Shown here one piece after another: positions 36,571 to 44,636 of a stretch of DNA of 64,000 nt. The DNA is taken from assembly GCF_020866845.1 (NCBI RefSeq), contig NZ_CP086594.1, forward strand, positions 2,232,001-2,296,000, written 5' to 3'. The notes beneath the pieces were generated by a model. That model saw only the letters and a list, made by a program, of their open reading frames with translations. It did not search any database and was not told the DNA's origin. A program made the translations under genes and the position numbers. Position 1 is the first letter of the stretch; every line of letters begins with the position of its first letter. The DNA is from Sphingomonas radiodurans. GTDB taxonomy: Bacteria; Pseudomonadota; Alphaproteobacteria; Sphingomonadales; Sphingomonadaceae.

Positions 36571-37725
36571 ATGCCAAAAGCAAAGCTCGACCACGTGTTC
36601 GCCCTCACCGCCCGATGCGAGGAAGGTCGAAAGAAGACCGATTACTACGACGAGGCCGTGACTGGCTTTGTGCTCGAATGCCGCTCGACCGGCGGTCGAA
36701 CGTATTACCTCAGGTATGAAGACGCCGCGGGCCGCCAGAAACAGCATAAGATCGGCCGCTACGAGGATGTCAGCTTCGCGGCGGCAAAGAAGGCGGCGCA
36801 GCGGCTACGATCCGAGGTCGTCATGGGCGGCGATCCCGGCGCCACGAAGGCGGCGATCAAAGCCGTGCCTCTCTACGCCGAGTTGGCCGCGATGCATATT
36901 GCCGATGCCGAGCTCCACCAGCGCAGCTTCAGCACCACGAAGAGTTATATGGAGAAGCACATCGTGCCCAAGTGGGGCAGGGTGCGTCTCACCGACATCG
37001 ACAGCCGGGCGATCGCGCAGTGGCTGGCGACGAAGCGTGATGAGGGGCTCGCGCCTGCGACGGTCCTCAAGATCAAGATGATCTTCAGCCGATCGTTCGA
37101 GCTAGGCGCACGCTGGGGCATTCCCGGCTGCGATAAGAACCCCGTCCGCGCGGTGCAGTCGAAGCCGGTGAACAACGCGCGTCAGCGCTACGTCACGGCG
37201 GAAGAGGCCGCCCGTCTCATCACGGCGGCCGAGGCGTCCCGCAACACGCAACTGGCAGCGATCGTGCAGCTGCTCCTGCTAACCGGCATGCGTGTGTCCG
37301 AACTGCTGTCCACGCGGTGGGCGGATGTAGACCTAGACCGCCGCACGCTGTTCGTGCCGACCTCGAAGACGGGGCGATCGCGACACGTGCCGTTGGCGCA
37401 GGCCGCGGTGGACGTGCTCTCGGACTTACCAAAGGGCGAGTTCCTGTTCCCGAACCCGCGCGATCCGAAGAAGCACCTGACGACGATTAAGCATGGGTGG
37501 CAAACGGCGCGGGATGTCGCCAGGCTGCCGGGGCTGCGCATCCATGACCTGCGCCACTCCGCCGCCAGCTTCATGGTAAACTCGGGCGTCGACCTCTATA
37601 GCGTGGGGGTCGTATTGGGTCACGCCAACGTCGCCAGCACGGCCCGCTATTCCCATCTCGCGAACGACACGTTGCTCGCCGCCGTTGAGGCCGGCGCGTC
37701 GAAGCAGGCTCAGCAGACAATCTAA
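36571..37725 (+). CDS. Tyrosine-recombinase integrase
   Basis: About 384 residues. It has an N-terminal arm-binding domain (KTDYYDEAVTGFVLECRSTG, DUF4102-like), a core-binding domain near residues 110-190 and a complete catalytic domain. The active-site residues are visible: Arg in GMRVSELLSTRW, Lys in TSKTGRSRHVPL, HxxR in IHDLRHSAAS, His in LGHANVAS and the nucleophile Tyr in ARYSHL. AAGG precedes the ATG. It could drive integration of its own module or of the whole island, though it lies about 17-19 kb from either tRNA-type repeat. Confidence 0.93.
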   Translation: MPKAKLDHVFALTARCEEGRKKTDYYDEAVTGFVLECRSTGGRTYYLRYEDAAGRQKQHKIGRYEDVSFAAAKKAAQRLRSEVVMGGDPGATKAAIKAVPLYAELAAMHIADAELHQRSFSTTKSYMEKHIVPKWGRVRLTDIDSRAIAQWLATKRDEGLAPATVLKIKMIFSRSFELGARWGIPGCDKNPVRAVQSKPVNNARQRYVTAEEAARLITAAEASRNTQLAAIVQLLLLTGMRVSELLSTRWADVDLDRRTLFVPTSKTGRSRHVPLAQAAVDVLSDLPKGEFLFPNPRDPKKHLTTIKHGWQTARDVARLPGLRIHDLRHSAASFMVNSGVDLYSVGVVLGHANVASTARYSHLANDTLLAAVEAGASKQAQQTI

Positions 37726-37811
37726 CCGTTCTCTCCCGATCCATTCGCTAGCGCGCTGCTGGTGGATGGGTCGGGGGCGGCTCCCTTATTTTTTTCGCGA
37801 AGGAAACACCA

Positions 37812-38153
37812 ATGCCCGGAACCGATCACATTCAGATTCCGCCGTCGAAGAAGACCGAACACCGCCCTTCAAAAGCAGCGATCCTCATGTCGGACGCATC
37901 TCGTGAACAAGTTGCCGCCGTGTTCGACGGCATTGATGACCTACTCGCAGCCTGCCGCGGTGCCCCCTATGACGATCGCCTTACGGTATTGATTGCTGCC
38001 CTGATCGAACGCGGTATCAACACTCGTTCGCGAATTGTCGGAGCTGCGCGAACAAAGGCTTTCAATGCTGAAAAGACCGGTAAATTTCTGACGAAGGCGA
38101 CCGGTATTTCATGGCGGCGCAGTAAGGCAGGTACCTACAGCCTCATCAACTGA
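37812..38153 (+). CDS. Small hypothetical protein after the integrase
   Basis: About 113 residues, basic at both ends. The helical middle (LTVLIAALIERGINTRSRIVGAARTKAFNAEKTGKFL) resembles a winged-helix-like DNA-binding segment, but the family is not recognised. AAGGAA lies before the ATG. It is likely an accessory regulator or hypothetical gene of the integrase module. Confidence 0.55.
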   Translation: MPGTDHIQIPPSKKTEHRPSKAAILMSDASREQVAAVFDGIDDLLAACRGAPYDDRLTVLIAALIERGINTRSRIVGAARTKAFNAEKTGKFLTKATGISWRRSKAGTYSLIN

Positions 38154-38205
38154 CGGGGCGAAACGTACCGCGCGCTATGGTTTGCGTCCCGATGCCTTAG
38201 TCCCC

Positions 38206-38763
38206 TCATCGGCGGCGGAACGGTTCGCAGGCGATCCCATCTCCGTCGCCGTCCATGTGCGCGCCGTATCCAGGCTGCCCGCGGTATAAGGGCGCAGCAC
38301 CTGCCGCACGGGCGGCGGCACAGTTGCGGAACGCGCCGTAGCTGGAAACTGGCTGGCGGGCGGGCCGACGCGCCACCGATCGAACGGAGGCCGCCGCCGG
38401 ATCGACAACTTGAGTACCGCAACTGAGGGTGACGCTGCCGACTGGATCCCATTCCGCTCGATAGACGGCGTACCCCTTCTTCAACTGAGCACACGACAAC
38501 TCTGTCCCGTTGACCCGTACCCTCGCGAGCGTCCGGCCATAGTCGTCGACTCCGTCGCGTTCGATCTCGGCCGAGCCGCGGGCCAGCGAAGCAAGCGAAA
38601 CCTGAGCAGCGATCGGGTCACCCGGCGCGCAGTCCCGTCCTTGAGCACAGTGGCCGGGCAGTTCGGGCGCGTCGATGCCGATCAGCCTGATGCGCTCCGC
38701 GCCGCACCTGAGCGTGTCGCCGTCGATCGCGATGAGTATGCAGGCGAGGGCTACGAAGGACAT
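38206..38763 (-). CDS. Thermonuclease-like (SNase) protein with Excalibur domain
   Basis: About 185 residues. The N-terminal half has the staphylococcal-nuclease pattern: AIDGDTLRCGAERIRLIGIDAPE, then DDYGRTLARVRVNG and GYAVYRAEW. The C-terminal 40 residues form an Excalibur domain ending DGDGDGIACEPF, a calcium-binding loop. The short hydrophobic N-terminus suggests export. It probably cleaves extracellular nucleic acid. A second, decayed SNase-like fragment lies at 48874-49101. Confidence 0.85.
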   Translation of the reverse strand: MSFVALACILIAIDGDTLRCGAERIRLIGIDAPELPGHCAQGRDCAPGDPIAAQVSLASLARGSAEIERDGVDDYGRTLARVRVNGTELSCAQLKKGYAVYRAEWDPVGSVTLSCGTQVVDPAAASVRSVARRPARQPVSSYGAFRNCAAARAAGAAPLYRGQPGYGAHMDGDGDGIACEPFRRR

Positions 38764-38957
38764 GGCGGCGGCCCGTTGAAGGTTGCAGGTCGGCGAAGGC
38801 TAGCCGTGCTGCATTGCCCAAATACTAATGCTCAGCTGCATGACAGACCGGTTGCCGCCATTTACCTCTCCTTGAGCGATCTACAGCGCCGGGAAAGGGC
38901 GGGTCGCTTGTCACGGCGGTTTGAACAGCCCACCCTGCTGCTCGATAGGAGAGCTCT

Positions 38958-39257
38958 ATGCCAGTCAAAGTCGTCGCGTTCGTGTCGGTCAAAGCCGGGG
39001 AGGACGAAGCCTTCGTCGCCGCCGCTCAAAGCTGCGTCACGGCCTCACGGGCTGAAACGGGTGTTTTGCAGTATGATCTGTGGCGGGAACCCGAGGGCGA
39101 GCGACGGTTCGTGTTCGACGAGCTGTACGTCGATGACGCGGCCGTCCAGGCGCACATGGCCTCCGACCACTTCAAGGCGTTCGGCTTGGCGTCACGCGAG
39201 TTGGCGACGGCGCGTCCCACGATCGTCGTCTCCCACCCGATCGACGTCGCCCGCTAG
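38958..39257 (+). CDS. Antibiotic-biosynthesis monooxygenase (ABM)-type quinol monooxygenase
   Basis: About 99 residues of the dimeric ferredoxin-like ABM fold: KVVAFVSVKAGEDEAFVAA, ETGVLQYDLWRE, FVFDELYVDDAAVQAHMASDHFKAF. These small enzymes oxidise quinols or stress-derived metabolites without metal cofactors. A ribosome-binding site (AGGAGAG) precedes the ATG. It is convergent with the amidohydrolase, whose stop lies 2 bases away. Confidence 0.85.
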   Translation: MPVKVVAFVSVKAGEDEAFVAAAQSCVTASRAETGVLQYDLWREPEGERRFVFDELYVDDAAVQAHMASDHFKAFGLASRELATARPTIVVSHPIDVAR

Positions 39258-39259
39258 CG

Positions 39260-40309
39260 CTAGCCGGTCAGGAGCTCTTCGAGGCGATAGAAGCGCGCAG
39301 CCGCACCCGCAAACAGCTCGTGCTTATCCTCGGGGCTCGCACCTGATGCGATCAACTTAAAGGCGTTCCACAGCGTCGCGTAATCTGCGCCCCAACGATC
39401 GACGGGGAAATTGCTCTCGAACATCGCGCGACGAGCGCCGAACGCCTCGATCGAGGTCTCGACGTAAGGGCGGAACAGGCCGGCCAATGTCTTGGCATCG
39501 GTGCGCGTGTCCGGCCCAAGGTCCCCGAGCGCGCAGAACGGCATCGCGAGCCCGCCGAGCTTCACCATCACGTTCGGGCAGGTCGCGAGCTCGTTGATAG
39601 CTGCTCTCCAAGCGGAGAACCGCTCCTGCTGCCGACCCTTGTAGACGCCCAAGCCCAACGGGGTGCCGACGTGATCGAGCACGATGGGCTGGTCAGGAAA
39701 GGCGCGCGCCAGGCTGGTGACATGAGCGATTTGCGGTTCGAGAACCCAAGCGTCGAAGGTCAATCCGCGCTTGCCCAGTTCGGCGAAACCTTCGCGGAAG
39801 CGCGCATCGCCGTACAAGTCGGCGGGCGTACCTGCGAGCGGGCCAAGCACCTCCGGATCGGTATCGTAAGCGGCGATATGGCGGATGCCACGGAAGCGTC
39901 CGTTGCCTGCCGCAATCTCCGCGTCCAGCACGGGACCGACGGCGGCGCCGAGCGTCAAATCAGCATGCCCGATGATCCCGGCGCAGGCGCGGAACGCTCC
40001 GTAAATGCCGCTTGCAGAACGTGCCGCAACGCCGTTCACGACCTCCACTTCGCCGACCGGCTTCATCTCAGGCGGCCCATCCGCGCGATAGAAAGCGCCA
40101 CACTGAAGGAAGACCGTGCCGATCACATTGTGCCCTGCCTCGCGACAGTCTCGAAACAGCTCTTCGAACAGATAGCGTGGGCTCTGCCGCGCGATCCTGC
40201 CGAACGGATGCGTAGTGTCGGGCATGTGCGGCAACAGCGGACCGAAGTCCCACAGATGATGGTGCGGATCGATGATCGGCAGGTCGGGATCCAGGATCTC
40301 AGCGATCAT
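39260..40309 (-). CDS. Amidohydrolase 2 family (TIM-barrel lactonase-like)
   Basis: About 349 residues. It begins with the metal-binding IIDPHHHLWDF and continues with FRGIRHIAAYD, QPIVLDHVGTP and MFESNFPVDRWG, the pattern of amidohydrolase-2 enzymes such as L-fuconolactonase-like and 2-pyrone-4,6-dicarboxylate lactonase-like hydrolases. It likely opens a sugar or aromatic-derived lactone. Convergent with the ABM gene; both look like transported catabolic cargo. The substrate cannot be fixed. Confidence 0.85.
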   Translation of the reverse strand: MIAEILDPDLPIIDPHHHLWDFGPLLPHMPDTTHPFGRIARQSPRYLFEELFRDCREAGHNVIGTVFLQCGAFYRADGPPEMKPVGEVEVVNGVAARSASGIYGAFRACAGIIGHADLTLGAAVGPVLDAEIAAGNGRFRGIRHIAAYDTDPEVLGPLAGTPADLYGDARFREGFAELGKRGLTFDAWVLEPQIAHVTSLARAFPDQPIVLDHVGTPLGLGVYKGRQQERFSAWRAAINELATCPNVMVKLGGLAMPFCALGDLGPDTRTDAKTLAGLFRPYVETSIEAFGARRAMFESNFPVDRWGADYATLWNAFKLIASGASPEDKHELFAGAAARFYRLEELLTG

Positions 40310-40330
40310 ATCTGTTCTCCATGCTGCTGC

Positions 40331-40537
40331 TCAGTCGCGCGGGCCGGGCTTCACGTAGGCATCTTCCTCCCACGAACAGCGCGGCCGTCGATAACTGCCC
40401 GGTTGAGGGATCCCGAGCCGCTCCAACAGGTTTCGCCACAGGCTTATCAGGGTGATCCCGGCCAACACGGCGGCGGCGCCGAAAAGGGCGATCGGCGCGA
40501 AGATCAGCAGCAGGGGAAGAAGCAGAAACTCGCGCAC
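40331..40537 (-). CDS. Small membrane protein, last of a coupled trio
   Basis: About 68 residues from a GTG start at 40537, 10 bases after the upstream stop. The N-terminal half is hydrophobic (REFLLLPLLLIFAPIALFGAA, then a second stretch AAVLAGITLISLW), followed by an Arg/Pro-rich tail. Function unknown. The GTG choice depends on its position just after the preceding gene; a longer in-frame start exists but overlaps that gene in an Arg-rich frame. Confidence 0.45.
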   Translation of the reverse strand: MREFLLLPLLLIFAPIALFGAAAVLAGITLISLWRNLLERLGIPQPGSYRRPRCSWEEDAYVKPGPRD

Positions 40538-40547
40538 GGCCGCAGTC

Positions 40548-40754
40548 TCAATCTTTCCGCGGAAGGGCGCAAGACAACTGTTGCTGCCGTTGCTCGACAG
40601 CTTCCCAGAGTTCAACGCCGATCGTTTCGCCCGCCGCCGTGGCCGCCGCGATCCGTTCGGCCGCGTGCGCTCGCGCATGCTCGCCGTGAACACGCTCAAC
40701 CTTAAGCGTCAGCGCCCACAACTCGCGATCGGTGATCGTGGCCGGCAGCGGCAT
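40548..40754 (-). CDS. Small DUF6961-like protein
   Basis: About 68 residues (ITDRELWALTLKVERVHGEH...AAATAAGETIGVELWEAV). It resembles a small helical family frequent on sphingomonad plasmids and islands, with the ELWAxxLxVExxHG pattern. Its ATG shares one base with the stop of the upstream 44-residue ORF, indicating translational coupling. Confidence 0.6.
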   Translation of the reverse strand: MPLPATITDRELWALTLKVERVHGEHARAHAAERIAAATAAGETIGVELWEAVEQRQQQLSCALPRKD

Positions 40755-40888
40755 CAGTCGTGCAGGGTGAAGGCAAGCCAGATCGTCATCGCCGCGGCGA
40801 TCCAGCGCCAACCGCGCAACGCCGACTTGCCCCGCGGTACCGTGCCGACGAAATCGGGATGATACAGCTTCTCGCCCGCTCTGGTCAT
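40754..40888 (-). CDS. 44-residue small membrane-anchored ORF
   Basis: MTRAGEKLYHPDFVGTVPRG... then a single hydrophobic helix (WIAAAMTIWLAFTLHD). Its TGA shares a base with the next gene's ATG (TGATG), which supports translation. No known family. It heads a three-gene coupled set of very small genes. Confidence 0.5.
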   Translation of the reverse strand: MTRAGEKLYHPDFVGTVPRGKSALRGWRWIAAAMTIWLAFTLHD

Positions 40889-40993
40889 GAGGTGCAGGCT
40901 GCTCCCTCACCGGCTTGTCCGCAAGCGGGCGGACACACTTTCTCCAACATCGCCAGACTACGAATCAGCAGATGTTCCTGCCATGTTCCGTTC

Positions 40994-41302
40994 ATGGGTT
41001 TGCCACGCGTCCGAAGCCTCCACGACCTTCACCGGCACGACGCCGATCTGAAGGTGCGGTGCCTGCGTTGTCGCCACGTCGCAATCTTCGACGCCGCGCG
41101 CATCATCGCCTACTTCCACAGTCGCGGCTGGAACATGGCGTGGGAGTTGGTGGCGACCCACTTTCGTTGCGGTCGGTGCGGCGTGAAGCAGGTCGAGTGC
41201 GGCATCGCGCCGAAAGCGAAGCACCTGCCGTTGCCCGTTCCTGAGCCGCTAGAACCTTCTCGCCGTGAGTTGAATGAGCACGTGCGGCGGACACGGGGAT
41301 GA
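40994..41302 (+). CDS. Small zinc-ribbon-like protein
   Basis: About 102 residues. Two Cys pairs (VRCLRCRHV and HFRCGRCGVKQVEC) with a helical stretch between (AARIIAYFHSRGWNMAWELVA) suggest a zinc-stabilised fold. Function unknown. The stop overlaps the start of the diguanylate cyclase gene by four bases (ATGA), so the two may be co-translated. The start is the ATG at 40994, where the plausible protein begins. Confidence 0.55.
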   Translation: MGLPRVRSLHDLHRHDADLKVRCLRCRHVAIFDAARIIAYFHSRGWNMAWELVATHFRCGRCGVKQVECGIAPKAKHLPLPVPEPLEPSRRELNEHVRRTRG

Positions 41303-42840
41303 CATCCGATCGCGGCGGTCCCGGCATGATCTCCTTAATCATTCTACGATTAACACATCGACGCCGTTATGAGGGGGAAGTCACCGTGGAGCGAATGGTC
41401 CGCACCTGCCGATCGTTGTTGGCAATTCAAGAGCGGATAGTCGAAGCGCGCGGACACGTTCCTAGCATTCTGGACATCGTGATTGCGGAGGTTCCACTGG
41501 CGTTCCCGCAAGCTGCGGGAGCCGTGGTCAAGCTTCTGGAAGGCAACGCACTAAAATATGCTGCCGCTAGTGGACCCGCCACTGCGTTGCTGGGTCACTC
41601 GGTGCCGCTTCACGAAGGATTCGCACGTGCTTGTATCTTAAATTGCGAGCCCTTCCGTTGCGACGACTCCGAGGGTGAACCGGATCCTCATCGCGAGGAA
41701 TGTCGCCATTTCGGTGCGCGATCCATCGTCGTTGTTCCGTTGCTCGTCGGAGATGATGCTCAAGGCGTTGTTACGATCTACTCAAACGACCAAGGAGCAT
41801 TCGACGACAGAGACTTGCTGTCAGCTTGTTTGGTGGCGTCACCAATATCGTACGGGCTCTCGATCGCAGCCGCGCAGGAGGCAAACCGTCGATTTCAGGC
41901 CACGTTCGAACAGGCTGCGGTCGGAATTGCCCACGTCTCACCGCGAGGCGATTTTTTGCGCGTGAACGAACGCTTCTGCGCTATTACCGGTCGTGATGCA
42001 GCTGACCTTCTATCCGGCGGCTTTCAAAGAATAACCCATCCAGACGATCTCCAGGCCGATCTGCACGACGTCCAAAATCTATTGGCTGGCCGAAAGCAGC
42101 AATACTCGATGGAAAAGCGCTATTTACATCCAAAAGGTGGTGTAGTTTGGATAAACCTTACCGTCTCACTTGTGAACTTGCCGAATGGCGAGCCTGAGTT
42201 CTTTGTGGCCGTGATCGAGGACATATCGGAGCGAAAAGTGGCCGAGCAACTCGCGTCATACGATCCCCTCACTGGGCTACCGAACCGCCGCCGCACAGAA
42301 GCAATGCTGGACGCAGCCCTTGACAAAAGTGACAGCGACGACCTTCCGACGGTGATTGCCTTTCTTGATCTCGATAACTTCAAGTCTGTGAACGACACCC
42401 TCGGTCATTCCGAGGGCGATCGTTGCCTTGTTGCCGTCGCCGAAACATTGCAGCGGCAGGTCCGGCGTGGGGATGTTGTCGGCCGCATTGGAGGTGACGA
42501 GTTTGACGTCATACTGAGAAGCTCGCGTGACGATGCTGCGGCCTTGCTAGCACGCTTAGAGAAGCAGGTGCGGAAGCTAGGCGTTAAGCACGATTGGCAG
42601 ATAGGTCTGAGCGCTGGCGCAATCGCCGTCGAACCCGGCTCAACCCTTCCGCGGGAGCGCTTGCTTCATCTCGCAGACCTACTGATGTATTCGGCGAAAC
42701 AATCTTGGAAAGAGGCGCGGCGGAGTGAAGGCAGTGTAGTCGAACGCGTTTTTCCAATCGAAGACGCTTTCAACATCCTCAATGTCGAGCACTTTGGCAA
42801 ATTCCTTGGGAGCGCCCCGCCTGCTCTCCGGGTCGTTTAA
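41299..42840 (+). CDS. GAF-PAS-GGDEF diguanylate cyclase
   Basis: About 513 residues. An N-terminal GAF-like domain (about 40-195) is followed by a PAS domain (about 200-320, ATFEQAAVGIAHVSPRGDF to FFVAVIEDISERK). The C-terminal GGDEF domain runs from about 330: DPLTGLPNRRR, LDLDNFKSVNDTLGH and the intact RIGGDEFDV. RRGD sits five residues before GGDEF, matching the RxxD inhibitory site. It should make c-di-GMP in response to an unknown signal. The start overlaps the previous stop; a downstream ATG at 41326 is possible. Confidence 0.9.
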   Translation: MTSDRGGPGMISLIILRLTHRRRYEGEVTVERMVRTCRSLLAIQERIVEARGHVPSILDIVIAEVPLAFPQAAGAVVKLLEGNALKYAAASGPATALLGHSVPLHEGFARACILNCEPFRCDDSEGEPDPHREECRHFGARSIVVVPLLVGDDAQGVVTIYSNDQGAFDDRDLLSACLVASPISYGLSIAAAQEANRRFQATFEQAAVGIAHVSPRGDFLRVNERFCAITGRDAADLLSGGFQRITHPDDLQADLHDVQNLLAGRKQQYSMEKRYLHPKGGVVWINLTVSLVNLPNGEPEFFVAVIEDISERKVAEQLASYDPLTGLPNRRRTEAMLDAALDKSDSDDLPTVIAFLDLDNFKSVNDTLGHSEGDRCLVAVAETLQRQVRRGDVVGRIGGDEFDVILRSSRDDAAALLARLEKQVRKLGVKHDWQIGLSAGAIAVEPGSTLPRERLLHLADLLMYSAKQSWKEARRSEGSVVERVFPIEDAFNILNVEHFGKFLGSAPPALRVV

Positions 42841-42965
42841 CGAAGGGGCGACAATCCGCCTTTTAGCCGATTAAGGCATGAGCCCGATCCCGTTAAGCCT
42901 CAAACAATCAACATAAATCAGGAACCACCTCCGCCCTTGGCGATTGATGACGGTGGAGCCCGTCT

Positions 42966-43325
42966 ATGTGCCATGTTCTTGTTATTGAAGACGAATGGGC
43001 GATCGCGGATCTGATCTGCGATTACCTCAGTCCCAGAGGCGCAACATCGTTCGACGTAGCCATGACGGAGCGCGAAGCGGTCGACCTGGCGACACTCCGG
43101 CCTCCGGACGTGATCACTTCTGACGTGCGGCTGATAGAGGGCACAGGTCCGTGCGCGGTTGCATCCATCCATGAGCGGCTTGGAATTGTGCCAACGATTT
43201 TCATCACCAGCACGCCGGCTGAATGCGAGCCATGTGATCACGCCATCGCGATACTGCAGAAGCCTTTCGCCCGCGCCGCGCTGACGGAGGCCTTTGCTGT
43301 GGCGCGGGCGGCGCACCGACCCTGA
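42966..43325 (+). CDS. Single-domain response regulator 1
   Basis: About 119 residues, a receiver domain only. The acidic pocket is VIEDEWAI, the phosphoacceptor is Asp in VITSDVRLIEG, the switch Ser/Thr is in FITSTP, and the Lys is in ILQKPF. No output domain, so it likely relays phosphate or acts by protein contact. It is convergent with the HWE-type kinase at 43342, a likely partner. Confidence 0.88.
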   Translation: MCHVLVIEDEWAIADLICDYLSPRGATSFDVAMTEREAVDLATLRPPDVITSDVRLIEGTGPCAVASIHERLGIVPTIFITSTPAECEPCDHAIAILQKPFARAALTEAFAVARAAHRP

Positions 43326-43341
43326 TGCACGGCTAGATTGC

Positions 43342-44367
43342 TTAGAATGACAGGCGAGATCGCTTGAAGCACAGCGTAACGATCAATCCGCCGTCGGACC
43401 ACTCATAGTCGATGGAGCCTCCCAACTGACCGGACACACTGCGCTTGACGAGCTGGCTGCCGAAGCCGGCTGGATTATCGGGTGCTTGGACGGTCGGGCC
43501 GCCTCGCTCTACCCACGTCAGGACAATCTGATCGCCTTCTGTCGCGCTGGAAAGATCGAGCGTGCCCGTTAGCTCAGAAAGCGCTCCATACTTCATCGAG
43601 TTGGTAGCAAGCTCGTGAATAACGAGCGCGATCCCCGTTGCCGCTGCCTCTCCTACGGCCGTGCGCTCGACCGCAACCCGTATTCGCCCCTTGAAAGCCC
43701 CGAGATCATCATAGGGTGCAAGCAAAATTGATAGCAAATCACCAAGTAGTGCGGCAGGCCCCTCGCCAGCAGTTGTCGGACGAACCAGATCATGTGCTCG
43801 GCCTAGAGCTGCCAGTCGCCCTGTTAGCTCACGTGCCATGTCCTCCGCGTTAGCCGCGGATCGCAGCGTGATCGTGGTCAGGCCCGAGGCGATCGCGAGT
43901 AGATTTTTGACCCGGTGGCTCATCTCGCCGGCCAGGAGCTCATTACCTTCCTCGGCTTGCTTCCGACCAGTGACATCAAGGAAGATGCCGAACATGGTGC
44001 GGCCGACAATACCAACATCTTCCCCTTGTCCCCGCGCCGCGATCCAGCGAACTTCGTCGCCGATCATGATGCGGAAATCAGTCTCATAGTTTCCTAAGAC
44101 CGCCCGGGTCGCAGCGAAGGCTGCTCGCACTCGGTCGCGATCTGCCGGATGGATGTGCGCCGACAGCTCCGCAAATGTCACCGTGTCACTCCACGGCACC
44201 CCCCACAGCTCGAAGCCCCGAGCATCCATGGTCAGCAGGTCCGTGTCGACGTTCCATGCCCAAAGAGCGATGCCAGCCGCGTCTATCGCGAGGCGAAGGT
44301 GCTCTTGTTGCCACTCGTGATTCTTGGGTAGATCCGCCGTCACGCCGTGCCTTCCATCAAACCTCAA
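43342..44367 (-). CDS. PAS-HWE/HisKA_2-type sensor histidine kinase
   Basis: About 341 residues. A PAS domain (about 20-135, LRLAIDAAGIALWAWNVD to FGIFLDVTGRKQAEEGN) leads into the HWE-family dimerisation/phospho-acceptor box EMSHRVKNLLAIASGL (His about 150). The ATPase domain follows, with ALVIHELATNSMKYGAL and GGPTVQAPDNPAGFGSQLV. No membrane segments; a soluble sensor. PAS folds of this group may bind flavin, but a photoreactive Cys motif is not obvious here. Likely phosphorylates the adjacent single-domain regulator. Confidence 0.88.
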   Translation of the reverse strand: MRFDGRHGVTADLPKNHEWQQEHLRLAIDAAGIALWAWNVDTDLLTMDARGFELWGVPWSDTVTFAELSAHIHPADRDRVRAAFAATRAVLGNYETDFRIMIGDEVRWIAARGQGEDVGIVGRTMFGIFLDVTGRKQAEEGNELLAGEMSHRVKNLLAIASGLTTITLRSAANAEDMARELTGRLAALGRAHDLVRPTTAGEGPAALLGDLLSILLAPYDDLGAFKGRIRVAVERTAVGEAAATGIALVIHELATNSMKYGALSELTGTLDLSSATEGDQIVLTWVERGGPTVQAPDNPAGFGSQLVKRSVSGQLGGSIDYEWSDGGLIVTLCFKRSRLSF

Positions 44368-44636
44368 CCCTTATAGGTTCGTCGCTCGGAGAGCCAATGC
44401 GGCACGACGTGCAGACAGGGTTACCCTTGACTAGCGGTCCTCCGACGTGTCGTCATCGCCCGATCGGGCAGGTTGAGTTTGGCTGGCCCACGTAGGCTCA
44501 GCTGTGTTGATCGCGGAGGTAGGAAGATGACCTTTCGAGCAACCACACAGTCGCGCTCGATCAGGCCGCACAGCATTTGGAGTGTAAATCGAAAAGAGGC
44601 TCGGTCCTTTCACGTTTTGATGAGCGTTATATTCGC

